Assembly (NCBI GenBank): GCA_947498775.1
Contig: CANMLL010000006.1
Coordinates: forward strand, 202,197-266,196
Source: an uncultured Aquimarina sp.
GTDB lineage: Bacteria > Bacteroidota > Bacteroidia > Flavobacteriales > Flavobacteriaceae
Direction of reading: 5' to 3'
DNA: 64,000 bases
A program made the translations under genes and the position numbers. Below, piece after piece: positions 28,822-36,826 of this stretch; position 1 is the first letter of the stretch; every line of letters begins with the position of its first letter. A model generated the notes under the pieces. It ran no database searches, had not been told where the DNA came from, and was given only the letters and a program-made list of their open reading frames with translations.

Positions 28822-30486
28822 TTAATATGCTTCTTCATGAACATTAGCCACTGCTCTACCACTTGGATCATTCATGTTTTTAAATGCTTCATCCCATTCT
28901 AGGGCAATTTTTGTACTACAAGCCACCGAAGGTTCTTGAGGCACACTTAAAGCAGCCGCATCACTAGGAAAATGACCTTCAAATATCGAACGATAATAGA
29001 ACTCTTCTTTATTTTGAGGAGTTTGTATAGGAAATCTAAAGCGGGCATTTGTCATCTGTTCGTCAGAGATTTCTCTTTCAACAACTTCTTTAAGCGTATC
29101 GATCCAGCTATACCCCACGCCATCAGAAAATTGCTCTTTTTGTCTCCAGACCACGCTCTCTGGCAAGTAAGATTCGAAAGCTTTACGAATAACCCATTTC
29201 TCCATTCTTTCTCCGTTAATCATTTTATCTTGCGGGTTAATACGCATGGCTACATCCATAAATTCTTTATCCAAAAATGGCACTCGACCTTCGATCCCCC
29301 ATGCAGCCAAAGATTTATTTGCTCGTAAGCAATCATACATATGTAACTTGCCTAATTTCCGAACAGTTTCATCGTGAAACTCTTGTGCATTTGGAGCTTT
29401 ATGAAAGTATAGATATCCTCCAAAAATTTCGTCTGCTCCTTCGCCAGACAATACCATTTTTACTCCCATTGACTTGATAACTCTTGCCATTAAATACATA
29501 GGTGTAGATGCCCTAATCGTAGTAATATCATAGGTCTCAAGGTTATAAATCACATCTTTTATAGCATCCAAACCTTCCTGGATGGTAAATTTAATCTCAT
29601 GATGAACAGTTCCTATATGATCTGCTACTTTTTGTGCAGCAGCCAAATCCGGAGACCCTTCTAATCCAACAGAAAATGAATGTAGTTGTGGCCACCATGC
29701 AGCATCGGTATCATCAGATTCTATTCTTTTGTCGGCATATTTTTTAGCAATTGCAGAAGTTACCGAGGAATCTAACCCACCTGATAATAAAACTCCATAA
29801 GGAACATCAGACATTAATTGCCTATGTACTGCAGCTTCAAGAGCGTCCCTAACCTCATCGATACTTGTTTGATTTTCTTTCACCGTTTCATACTCTGACC
29901 AATCTCTAACATACCATTTTTTCAACTCACCTTCGTTACTAAGTAAATAATGACCTGGCAAAAACAACTCTATTTTGGTACAGATACCCTCTAGTGCTTT
30001 TAGCTCTGAAGCGACATAAAATGTTCCGTTTTGATCCCACCCCATATACAAAGGTATTATCCCCATATGATCACGTGCAATCAAATAAACATCTTTCTCT
30101 ACATCATATAAAGCAAAAGCGAAAATACCGTTTAACTCATCAATAAAGTCTGGACCTTTTTCTTTGTATAAGGCTAATATAACTTCGCAGTCAGACTCTG
30201 TTTGAAAATTATACTTCCCTTCAAATTGTTTGCGAAGCTCTCTATGATTATATATTTCACCATTTGCTGCAAGCACTAATTTTTTATCTTCGCTAAAAAG
30301 AGGTTGTTTCCCAGAAGCCGGGTCTACAATAGCCAATCTTTCATGCGCCAATATTGCATTACTATCTGAATAGATCCCGTTCCAATCCGGCCCTCTATGA
30401 CGAATTTTTTTAGACATTTCTAATAATTGAGGTCTTAAAACCTCTGCATCTTGCTTTAAATCAAAAGCACAAACAATTCCGCACAT
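28822..30486 (-). CDS. asnB: Asparagine synthase (glutamine-hydrolysing)
   Basis: This 554-residue enzyme makes asparagine from aspartate, ATP and glutamine. The N-terminal glutaminase starts at Cys2 (MCGIVCAFD) with HRGPDWNGIY and ANGEIYNHRELR. The synthetase domain has the PP-loop VLLSGGLDSSV near 228, SGEGADEIFGGY and EGRVPFLDKEFMD. The length and the C-terminus match E. coli AsnB. It is transcribed alone. Confidence 0.97.
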   Translation of the reverse strand: MCGIVCAFDLKQDAEVLRPQLLEMSKKIRHRGPDWNGIYSDSNAILAHERLAIVDPASGKQPLFSEDKKLVLAANGEIYNHRELRKQFEGKYNFQTESDCEVILALYKEKGPDFIDELNGIFAFALYDVEKDVYLIARDHMGIIPLYMGWDQNGTFYVASELKALEGICTKIELFLPGHYLLSNEGELKKWYVRDWSEYETVKENQTSIDEVRDALEAAVHRQLMSDVPYGVLLSGGLDSSVTSAIAKKYADKRIESDDTDAAWWPQLHSFSVGLEGSPDLAAAQKVADHIGTVHHEIKFTIQEGLDAIKDVIYNLETYDITTIRASTPMYLMARVIKSMGVKMVLSGEGADEIFGGYLYFHKAPNAQEFHDETVRKLGKLHMYDCLRANKSLAAWGIEGRVPFLDKEFMDVAMRINPQDKMINGERMEKWVIRKAFESYLPESVVWRQKEQFSDGVGYSWIDTLKEVVEREISDEQMTNARFRFPIQTPQNKEEFYYRSIFEGHFPSDAAALSVPQEPSVACSTKIALEWDEAFKNMNDPSGRAVANVHEEAY

Positions 30487-30744
30487 AATTCTCCTTTTTC
30501 TATTAATTGAGAGTTCAAAGATTACATTATAGTTACAAAATAAAAATAAAAATAACTTATTAGTTTATTATTGTTATAAATATTAGATATAAACACACTA
30601 TAATGTAACTTATTTATGGTTTTTATTATCAAAATGCTATCAATTTGTTACTTAAAACATTTAACAGAATTTATAGAGGCGATTAACATTTAGTTGTAAG
30701 TTCACCTATATCTTTACGTCTGTTAAAGAAATAAAATCACTCTT

Positions 30745-31278
30745 ATGAAAAAATCAATCTTACTAATTGCTATTATGTTATTGGGTACAATAACCTCTAT
30801 GAATGCACAAAAATTTGCCGGCTTACAGAAAAGTCCAACTGATATTTCTTATGCTAAAGCCGACAGAAATGCCAAACCAGAAATTAAAGTTGTTTATAGT
30901 AGACCCCAGAAAAAGGGCAGAGAGATTTTCGGGGACCTTGTGAAATATGACAAAGTATGGAGAACAGGAGCAGACGAAGCTACAGAGATTAAACTTTTCA
31001 AGGATATGAAAATTGGAGACAAAACGGTAAAAGCTGGTACGTATTCTCTTTTCACAATTCCTGGAGAAAAAGAATGGACTATTATATTGAGTTCTGACCT
31101 TGACATCTGGGGATCATATTCTTATGAAAAGGGAAACGATGTTGCAAGAATAAAAGTGCCTGCCTCCTCTGGAGATGCCTTAGAAGTATTTTCGATAGCT
31201 TTCAAAAAAGTTGATAAAGGATACCATATGGTAATGGGATGGGATACCACCCGTGTAGAAGTTCCTTTTTATATGTAA
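30745..31278 (+). CDS. DUF2911 exported protein
   Basis: The protein has 177 residues with a signal peptide (LLIAIMLLGTITSMNAQ). The DUF2911 domain spans most of the rest, with the conserved blocks VVYSRPQKKGREIFGDLV, YDKVWRTGADEATEI, GDKTVKAGTYSLFTIPG and FKKVDKGYHMVMGWDTTRVEVPF. The family is found in Bacteroidota and has no known activity. A strong bidirectional terminator follows. Confidence 0.92.
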   Translation: MKKSILLIAIMLLGTITSMNAQKFAGLQKSPTDISYAKADRNAKPEIKVVYSRPQKKGREIFGDLVKYDKVWRTGADEATEIKLFKDMKIGDKTVKAGTYSLFTIPGEKEWTIILSSDLDIWGSYSYEKGNDVARIKVPASSGDALEVFSIAFKKVDKGYHMVMGWDTTRVEVPFYM

Positions 31279-31310
31279 TCTACTTTATATAACAGTAAGA
31301 AACTAAATTA

Positions 31311-31342
31311 AAAAAGCTTGGCCGTTTGCCAAGCTTTTTTTT
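31311..31342. terminator. Bidirectional terminator, DUF2911 gene and peptide P1
   Basis: AAAAAGCTTGGC (31311-31322) pairs with GCCAAGCTTTTT (31328-31339). It has A- and T-runs on both sides and lies 74 bases beyond the P1 stop. Confidence 0.92.
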
Positions 31343-31415
31343 ACAATTATTTTATGCCCCTAAAATAATATGATTTGATTATCCCATAAAAAAGGGATTA
31401 TAAAAGTCGTGTGTA

Positions 31416-31514
31416 CTACCTATGGATTGCATGCCCCGACGCTCCAGGTAATTCTTTTAGAAAATCCATTACAATTCTAAAAGTCAATCTAAATTTTGTG
31501 TAAAATAGCCCCAT
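31416..31514 (-). CDS. 32-residue peptide, LP-x(5)-A family, member P1
   Basis: A 33-codon frame runs from ATG 31514 to TAG 31416. The product starts MGLFYT, has FLKELPGAS at 18-26 and ends AIHR. The gapless alignment with P0, P2, P3 and P4 keeps F4, F18, L22, P23 and A29. Its start is preceded by a -7 element TATATTTG (31547-31540), leaving 25 bases to the ATG, and by the palindrome GGGG-N6-CCCC at 31682-31695. It ends before a strong terminator (31311-31342). It has no signal peptide and is cationic. The function is unknown. Confidence 0.72.
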   Translation of the reverse strand: MGLFYTKFRLTFRIVMDFLKELPGASGHAIHR

Positions 31515-31539
31515 ATTTTTATTTTAAATTATTATTAAA

Positions 31540-31547
31540 CAAATATA
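31540..31547 (-). promoter_or_regulatory. -7 promoter element of peptide P1
   Basis: The minus strand reads TATATTTG, an exact TAnnTTTG match, with 25 bases to the P1 ATG. Confidence 0.6.
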
Positions 31548-31680
31548 ACATCATAATAACATGATTTCAATAATTTATTTACATTTTAGATATAATCAGA
31601 GATTTTATCGATAACCAACACAGAAACCTAATTACCTGACAGTTAGTCCCAATTCTAACTGTTGTTTTTTACAAGGAAAA

Positions 31681-31696
31681 TGGGGTGATTTCCCCA
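31681..31696. promoter_or_regulatory. GGGG-N6-CCCC palindrome upstream of P1
   Basis: TGGGG-TGATTT-CCCCA, centre 174 bases upstream of the P1 start. Equivalent elements stand at similar distances before P2 and P4. Confidence 0.45.
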
Positions 31697-31768
31697 AATT
31701 GAATACATTTAATTTTTGTAATTCTAATTACAATTTCCTTTCATTATCAAAATCTTTTAATAAAACTC

Positions 31769-31867
31769 TTATCTATGAATTGCATTACTGCAAGCTGCAG
31801 GCAATTGTTTTAAAAAAGACTTTAGTGCTTTTATATCGATCACCAAAATACCGTAAAATAGCTTCAT
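31769..31867 (-). CDS. 32-residue peptide, LP-x(5)-A family, member P2
   Basis: A 33-codon frame runs from ATG 31867 to TAA 31769. The product starts MKLFYG and has FLKQLPAAC at 18-26, ending AIHR. It is the closest relative of the distant P0 (20 of 32 identical), yet the DNA differs at many third positions, which indicates selection on the protein. A -7 element TAACTTTG (31901-31894) leaves 26 bases to the ATG, and TTAGGGG-N6-CCCCTAA stands 187 bases upstream. The one Cys at position 26 replaces the Ser of the other members. The function is unknown. Confidence 0.74.
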   Translation of the reverse strand: MKLFYGILVIDIKALKSFLKQLPAACSNAIHR

Positions 31868-31893
31868 AATTATTTGATTTTTAATTTGTTACA

Positions 31894-31901
31894 CAAAGTT
31901 A
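31894..31901 (-). promoter_or_regulatory. -7 promoter element of peptide P2
   Basis: The minus strand reads TAACTTTG, an exact TAnnTTTG match, with 26 bases to the P2 ATG. The same octamer precedes P4. Confidence 0.62.
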
Positions 31902-32044
31902 ACATCCATACCAGATGCTAAAAAAAAATTAACACTCTGAAAAGGGAAATTTAGATATACAAACTTCATGTAACGGTGTATTACCGAAAAAAAGCATAAC
32001 ATTGTTAAATTTTGAAGAAATTACTTACATAAAAAAGTGCTGTT

Positions 32045-32064
32045 TTAGGGGTTTTCTCCCCTAA
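32045..32064. promoter_or_regulatory. TTAGGGG-N6-CCCCTAA palindrome upstream of P2
   Basis: This perfect 7-bp inverted repeat with a 6-base spacer is centred 187 bases upstream of the P2 start. It could be an operator or an RNA hairpin. Confidence 0.5.
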
Positions 32065-32163
32065 TTTTTAATCTGTATCGCTTGTGATCACACTTTGAAA
32101 AAGCATTCTTTCCCCTAAAATTTATAAAATCACCATATTTTCCCTTTTTATTCAAAACCAGAA

Positions 32164-32209
32164 TAAAAAAAAGAGACCATACCTCTATATTTTGGGGACA
32201 GTCTCTTTT
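32164..32209 (-). terminator. Terminator of peptide P3
   Basis: On the minus strand AAAAGAGAC (complement of 32209-32201) pairs with GTCTCTTTT (complement of 32177-32169), followed by more T, 48 bases beyond the P3 stop. Confidence 0.75.
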
Positions 32210-32256
32210 ATAATTCTTAAGCGTAATTGTTTTAGGCCTCCTAAATAAGCACCTAA

Positions 32257-32355
32257 TTATTTTCGCATGGCATTACCTGAAGCGCCAGGAAGATCTTTTA
32301 TAAATCCTACAAAAGCTTTACAACCTAACCAGATATTTGTAAAAAATTTATTCAT
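32257..32355 (-). CDS. 32-residue peptide, LP-x(5)-A family, member P3
   Basis: A 33-codon frame runs from ATG 32355 to TAA 32257. The product starts MNKFFTN, has FIKDLPGAS at 18-26 and ends AMRK. It keeps F4, F18, L22, P23, A29 and the final basic residue. The upstream element is a weaker TAACTTTT (32378-32371). A 9-bp-stem terminator follows at 32164-32209, so the unit is monocistronic. The function is unknown. Confidence 0.72.
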   Translation of the reverse strand: MNKFFTNIWLGCKAFVGFIKDLPGASGNAMRK

Positions 32356-32493
32356 TTTTAAATTTGATTAAAAAGTTAATTTAATCGTTATTAAATTTAA
32401 TTAATACTTCTCAAAAAGTAAAGAATAAGACCAACTTAATTTACACTTTTTGACAAAGGACTTATTAAATAAGACGATACTATCTTTTAAATA

Positions 32494-32520
32494 AAAAACT
32501 TACACTTTTTTGAAGTTTTT
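32494..32520 (-). terminator. Terminator of peptide P4
   Basis: On the minus strand AAAAACTT (from 32520-32513) pairs with AAGTTTTT (32501-32494), then TTATTT. It separates the P4 and P3 units. Confidence 0.6.
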
Positions 32521-32563
32521 TCTTACAAAATAGATTGCCTAATACAATAACGTATTATTTTTA

Positions 32564-32662
32564 TTATTTACGCATTGCATAACTAGAACCGTTAGGCAAT
32601 TCATTAATAAAACTGAGTACAGTTTTAAAACTTAATTCAAAAATAGTGTAAAATTGTTTCAT
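32564..32662 (-). CDS. 32-residue peptide, LP-x(5)-A family, member P4
   Basis: A 33-codon frame runs from ATG 32662 to TAA 32564. The product starts MKQFYT, has FINELPNGS at 18-26 and ends YAMRK. It conserves F4, Y5, F18, L22, P23, S26 and A29. A -7 element TAACTTTG at 32697-32690 leaves 27 bases to the ATG, and the palindrome AGGGG-N6-CCCCT is centred 189 bases upstream. It is the first gene of the four-gene cluster and lies downstream of queE on the same strand. The function is unknown. Confidence 0.72.
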   Translation of the reverse strand: MKQFYTIFELSFKTVLSFINELPNGSSYAMRK

Positions 32663-32689
32663 AGCTTATTGATTTTAAATTACTTAATT

Positions 32690-32697
32690 CAAAGTTA
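32690..32697 (-). promoter_or_regulatory. -7 promoter element of peptide P4
   Basis: The minus strand reads TAACTTTG, an exact TAnnTTTG match, with 27 bases to the P4 ATG. Confidence 0.62.
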
Positions 32698-32843
32698 AAA
32701 ACAACTGCTACTTTTTAAGCATAAATATTAAAATAAAAATTAACATTTCGACACAAGCATATAAAGGGAAGGTAAAAAACGTATAGAAACTCTTAAAACT
32801 TCATTTTTTGTGAGTTTTTTCCTTCTATATCTTTTGTCTGCTC

Positions 32844-32859
32844 AGGGGAATTCCCCCCT
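32844..32859. promoter_or_regulatory. AGGGG-N6-CCCCT palindrome upstream of P4
   Basis: The third copy of the G4-N6-C4 element, centred 189 bases upstream of the P4 start and about 95 bases beyond the queE stop. Confidence 0.45.
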
Positions 32860-32946
32860 AATAGTTAAGCCTTCTACTTCTTATTTGGTTATCAATTACC
32901 CTTGTGTTGTTTGAAAAACCACAAACTAGAAGTTGATTACGTTTTT

Positions 32947-33576
32947 TTAAGGAATATTTAAGTACTTATGCGTTTGAAGCGAAACTCGCCATTTTGGATT
33001 ACGCATCACATAATCTACTAGTACAGGTATTACTTTATCTCGAACGCTCCATTCGGGCTGAAGATATAGTATACAGTCATCAGAAACTTTGGCAGCTTGT
33101 TCTTCTGCAAATGCAAAATCACTTTTGTTATAGACAATACATTTTAACTCATCTGCCACCTCATAGATTTCCTCTTTTGGTAATTTTACTTTTTTAGGAG
33201 AAAGACAGATCCAATCCCATTCTCCTGTTAATGTATACGCTCCTGAAGTTTCAATATGAGTTTGAGCTCCTTTATCTTTAAGACCTTTTGTTAGTAGTGT
33301 CATATCCCATGTAAGAGGTTCTCCCCCCGTAACTACAACAACCCGGCTATATTTCAATGCACTTTCAACTATTTTATTAGTAGAGGTAGGTGGATGTAAA
33401 TCTGCATTCCAACTTTCTTTTACGTCACACCAATGGCACCCAACATCACAACCGCCTATCCTTACAAAATAAGCAGCAGTTCCTTTATGATACCCTTCTC
33501 CTTGGATCGTATAAAATTCTTCCATTAACGGGAGCATTTCACCCGTATTTACCATTTCTTGTACACGCTCTTGCAT
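32947..33576 (-). CDS. queE: 7-carboxy-7-deazaguanine synthase QueE
   Basis: This 209-residue radical SAM enzyme converts carboxytetrahydropterin to 7-carboxy-7-deazaguanine in queuosine biosynthesis. It has FYTIQGEGYHKGTAAYFVRIGGC and the cluster motif C-DVG-C-HW-C, then VVTGGEPLTW and THIETSGAYT. ATG 33576 is chosen: an upstream in-frame codon at 33594 lies beyond the promoter element TACCTTTG (33591-33584), which leaves almost no leader. Other que genes are not adjacent. Four small peptide genes lie downstream on the same strand. Confidence 0.93.
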   Translation of the reverse strand: MQERVQEMVNTGEMLPLMEEFYTIQGEGYHKGTAAYFVRIGGCDVGCHWCDVKESWNADLHPPTSTNKIVESALKYSRVVVVTGGEPLTWDMTLLTKGLKDKGAQTHIETSGAYTLTGEWDWICLSPKKVKLPKEEIYEVADELKCIVYNKSDFAFAEEQAAKVSDDCILYLQPEWSVRDKVIPVLVDYVMRNPKWRVSLQTHKYLNIP

Positions 33577-33583
33577 AAGCCTG

Positions 33584-33591
33584 CAAAGGTA
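33584..33591 (-). promoter_or_regulatory. -7 promoter element of queE, near-leaderless
   Basis: The minus strand reads TACCTTTG, ending 7 bases before the queE ATG. Transcription would start within a few bases of the start codon. Confidence 0.6.
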
Positions 33592-33645
33592 CACAACATA
33601 AAAGAATTATTTACGCAATATTAGTGCTGATTATATGATTCGAGA

Positions 33646-34101
33646 TCATTTCTTAACTGCAATACATTCTATTTCTATTTTGGCTCCAACTGCCAAGCCT
33701 TTTGCCGCAAAGGTAGTACGAGCCGGTTTTTGAGGAAAATATGTCTTATAAACCGTATTAAAGGCAGAGAAACTCTCTATATCAGAAAGTATCACCGTAC
33801 ATTTTACTACATCATTCATTTCCATATTATGATGCTCCAAAACCGCTTTTATATTTTCAAGAGTTTGTTTTGTCTCTTCTTCTATGCCGCCCGCTACCAA
33901 TTTTCTTGTTGTATGATCCATTCCCACCTGTCCGGATAAAAAGAACATATTACCTACCTGGACAACATCAGAAAACGGAGCTTCTGATTTTTTTGGCTCA
34001 TGAGTTTTATGAAAAATCACCCTGTTTGTAGGTTTCAAAGATTCAGTATTACAACTAGCCAAAAAGATACAGACGAGGATTAATAAAAAAATGTTCTTCA
34101 T
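33646..34101 (-). CDS. RidA-family lipoprotein
   Basis: The protein has 151 residues. A lipoprotein signal (LILVCIFLASC) precedes a RidA/YjgF domain from about residue 28: VVQVGNMFFLSGQVGMD, EETKQTLENIKAVLEHHNMEMNDVVKCTVILSDI and the family end PARTTFAAKGLAVGAKIEIECIAV, with the substrate-binding Arg. RidA proteins hydrolyse reactive enamine/imine intermediates, usually in the cytoplasm. This one is predicted to be lipid-anchored in the envelope, which suggests a different or extracytoplasmic substrate. Confidence 0.9.
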   Translation of the reverse strand: MKNIFLLILVCIFLASCNTESLKPTNRVIFHKTHEPKKSEAPFSDVVQVGNMFFLSGQVGMDHTTRKLVAGGIEEETKQTLENIKAVLEHHNMEMNDVVKCTVILSDIESFSAFNTVYKTYFPQKPARTTFAAKGLAVGAKIEIECIAVKK

Positions 34102-34211
34102 AGTAATAAAATTTAAAACAGTGTTCTTTATCGATTATTCAGGATTAAAATTAACTTATAATTTCAATAGAAAAGTTAAGATTCCTATTTTTATCAAAAA
34201 TTAAATCCACT

Positions 34212-35747
34212 ATGAGCGACAATCAGGCATTTTTTGATCATATAAATGAAGGCTATAAAACCAAAGGTGATTTCATAACCATGGGGGCGGCTATGCATAA
34301 TGGCGAGACAGTAACTAATGCCCATGTAAAAGTCCCTTTAAAAACATTAAATCGACATGGATTAATTGCCGGAGCTACAGGTACCGGTAAAACCAAAACT
34401 TTACAGGTGATTGCCGAAAATCTAAGTGAAAAAGGAATCCCTGTGTTACTTATGGATATTAAAGGGGATCTAAGTGGAATTGCAGCTGCGAGCCCCGGAC
34501 ATCCAAAAATCGATGAGCGTCACGAAAAAATTGGGATTCCATTTGAAGCAAAAGGTTTTCCGGTTGAAATACTCTCACTTTCAGAACAGGATGGTGTTAG
34601 ACTTCGAGCTACAGTAAGCGAATTTGGACCTGTCTTATTATCTAGAATTCTTGATGTTACCGAAACTCAGGCCGGAATCATATCCATCATATTTAAGTAC
34701 TGTGATGACAATAAATTGCCTTTGCTGGATTTAAAAGATCTCAAAAAAGTACTACAATTCTCAACACAAGAAGGTAAAAAAGAACTTGAAAAAGATTATG
34801 GCCGTATTTCGACCGCTTCTACAGGATCTATTTTACGAAAGATTGTAGAACTCGAACAGCAGGGAGCTGATCTTTTCTTTGGAGAAAAATCTTTTGAAGT
34901 TGATGATTTATGCCGTATCGATGAAAATGGAAGAGGTGTTATTAATATTATTAGATTAACTGATATTCAAGATAGGCCTAAGTTATTTTCGACATTCATG
35001 TTGAGTCTTCTGGCAGAAATTTACGGAACATTTCCAGAGCAAGGCGATAGCGGAAGGCCAGAATTAATAATTTTTCTGGATGAAGCACATCTAATTTTCA
35101 AACAAGCGTCTAACGCCTTGATGGATCAAATAGAAAGTATTGTTAAATTGATTCGCTCAAAAGGAGTTGGATTATATTTTGTTACTCAGAACCCTACCGA
35201 TGTTCCTGATGGGGTTTTAGGCCAACTTGGTCTTAAAGTACAACATGCACTTAGAGCGTTTACGGCCAAGGATCGAAAAGCAATAAAATTAACTGCAGAA
35301 AACTATCCTATCTCTGAATATTATGATACCAAGGAAGTACTGACTTCATTAGGGATTGGAGAAGCGCTAGTTTCTGCCCTTGATGAAAAAGGACGCCCTA
35401 CGCCTCTGGCAGCTACTATGCTTAGAGCTCCTATGAGTAGAATGGATGTATTAACCGATAGCGAACTAAAAACATTGCTTAAAAAATCAAAACTTACTTC
35501 TAAATACAATGAGGAGATCGATAGAGAAAGTGCTTATGAGCTTTTAGGAGAAAAAATAGAAAAAGCAGAGGCCGAAGAAGCAAAAGCCGCAGCAAAAAAA
35601 GAACGAGAAAAACTTGAAAAAAGTAAATCAAGTTCAAGATCTAGAAGTAGACGAACGAGCACTACAGAGAAAGCAGTAATTAAAGTACTTACAAGTGCCA
35701 CTTTTATTAGAGGAGCTTTAGGAGTTCTGAATAAGTTATTGAAATAA
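34212..35747 (+). CDS. HerA-like ATPase, DUF853 family
   Basis: The protein has 511 residues. Walker A GATGTGKTKT is near residue 54 and Walker B LIIFLDEAHLIF near 282. The sensor/Arg region GVGLYFVTQNPTDVPDGVLGQLGLKVQHALRAF follows, all diagnostic of the YjgR/DUF853 branch of HerA/FtsK ATPases. The C-terminal ~70 residues are a charged Lys/Glu/Ala coiled coil and a Ser/Arg-rich linker. The cellular role of the family is unclear. No nuclease partner such as NurA is adjacent. The next gene encodes an unrelated lipoprotein. Confidence 0.9.
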   Translation: MSDNQAFFDHINEGYKTKGDFITMGAAMHNGETVTNAHVKVPLKTLNRHGLIAGATGTGKTKTLQVIAENLSEKGIPVLLMDIKGDLSGIAAASPGHPKIDERHEKIGIPFEAKGFPVEILSLSEQDGVRLRATVSEFGPVLLSRILDVTETQAGIISIIFKYCDDNKLPLLDLKDLKKVLQFSTQEGKKELEKDYGRISTASTGSILRKIVELEQQGADLFFGEKSFEVDDLCRIDENGRGVINIIRLTDIQDRPKLFSTFMLSLLAEIYGTFPEQGDSGRPELIIFLDEAHLIFKQASNALMDQIESIVKLIRSKGVGLYFVTQNPTDVPDGVLGQLGLKVQHALRAFTAKDRKAIKLTAENYPISEYYDTKEVLTSLGIGEALVSALDEKGRPTPLAATMLRAPMSRMDVLTDSELKTLLKKSKLTSKYNEEIDRESAYELLGEKIEKAEAEEAKAAAKKEREKLEKSKSSSRSRSRRTSTTEKAVIKVLTSATFIRGALGVLNKLLK

Positions 35748-35780
35748 TTTACGTTTAAGAAAGAACAAATTATTTAAATA

Positions 35781-36353
35781 ATGAACATCATGACAAATAG
35801 ATTTTTTCTGATAGCTTTAACTTCGGTATTTATTTTTGGCTGTCAAAAAGAAAAAAAGCAGGATGCTTTTGAAATTACGAACAATAGGATTGGTTTTTTA
35901 ACTCCTGAAATTCAAGTTAGTCAATTAGATTCGATTTTTAAAAACGATTCAATTATTAATGGTTCTGTAGGCAACAAACTTTTGAATGTTAATGAAATAA
36001 TCGTTCATGAAAAAGGAGGTGCCAAACTTCTTATTTTAGAAGTAAAAACAGCCTCGGATCCGACCTCGACTATAGAAAATATTCAGGTTATTGATCCAAG
36101 ATACAAGACCCTGTCGGGATTATCATCCGGAAGTATATTTAAGGACATAAAAGACAATTATGATATTTCCAAGATTAACAATACCCTAAGTACTGCGGTG
36201 ATTTTTGTAGATAGCATCCAGGCATATTTTACTATTGACAAGAAAGAACTTTCGCAAGAATTTCGACAAACCACCGATATCAAAATCAAAACGTCTGATA
36301 TTCCTGATAGTGCAAAAATCAAACACTTTTGGATACGTTGGGATGAAAATTAA
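35781..36353 (+). CDS. Lipoprotein of unknown function
   Basis: The protein has 190 residues; start ATG 35781 or 35790. The lipoprotein signal FLIALTSVFIFGC is followed by KEKKQD. The mature part contains GFLTPEIQVSQLDSIFKNDS, an acidic-hydrophobic beta region, and SGSIFKDIKDNYDISKINNTLSTAVIFVDSIQAYFTIDKKEL. It looks like a family of Flavobacteriaceae lipoproteins that I know only as hypothetical. It is 33 bases downstream of the ATPase gene and may be co-transcribed with it. Confidence 0.75.
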   Translation: MNIMTNRFFLIALTSVFIFGCQKEKKQDAFEITNNRIGFLTPEIQVSQLDSIFKNDSIINGSVGNKLLNVNEIIVHEKGGAKLLILEVKTASDPTSTIENIQVIDPRYKTLSGLSSGSIFKDIKDNYDISKINNTLSTAVIFVDSIQAYFTIDKKELSQEFRQTTDIKIKTSDIPDSAKIKHFWIRWDEN

Positions 36354-36392
36354 ATTATAAGTTATTTAGAATTGAACTCAAAAATTGACTAA

Positions 36393-36797
36393 ATGGGTAT
36401 ATCTTGTGCACCTGCTCCAACAAATAAGAAAGAATATATAAGCGATATTGGCAGAATATTAGTTGAGGAAAATGGAAAAAAGAAATACTATACGCCCAAA
36501 GAAGTCAAAAATGCACATCACAAAAGTAAATGGTATGACGGACTAGATTTCTCGTGCTGGGCAATGAGTACTTTTTCATCACATGGTGATTTTGATATAT
36601 ATCATGAAGAAACTGGCGAAGTTTGCGATTATGTTGAAATGAAAAGCGAAATGCTAACTGGAATCTCAAACGCGCCTGCAGCCGATTGGGCATCGATTCC
36701 TGATATTGATCTAGATGCTTCTTGGTTAGACCTTGGAGAATTGTTTGAAGGGGTTCTAGAAGGAATTGGGGAATTTATTGCAGGGATACTTGACTGA
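36393..36797 (+). CDS. Hypothetical acidic protein
   Basis: The protein has 134 residues and no signal peptide. The N-terminal part is polar with a Cys-containing start (MGISCAPAPTNKKEY). The middle has HHKSKWYDGLDFSCWAMSTF and DFDIYHEETGEVCDYVEM. The C-terminus is a strongly acidic amphipathic helix (ELFEGVLEGIGEFIAGILD). I do not recognise it. It lies between a lipoprotein and a cupin gene in the same direction, with 30-40 base gaps, so it may be part of a short operon. Confidence 0.65.
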   Translation: MGISCAPAPTNKKEYISDIGRILVEENGKKKYYTPKEVKNAHHKSKWYDGLDFSCWAMSTFSSHGDFDIYHEETGEVCDYVEMKSEMLTGISNAPAADWASIPDIDLDASWLDLGELFEGVLEGIGEFIAGILD

Positions 36798-36826
36798 TTG
36801 TAGTAAAAATATCTAAAGGAAACGTC

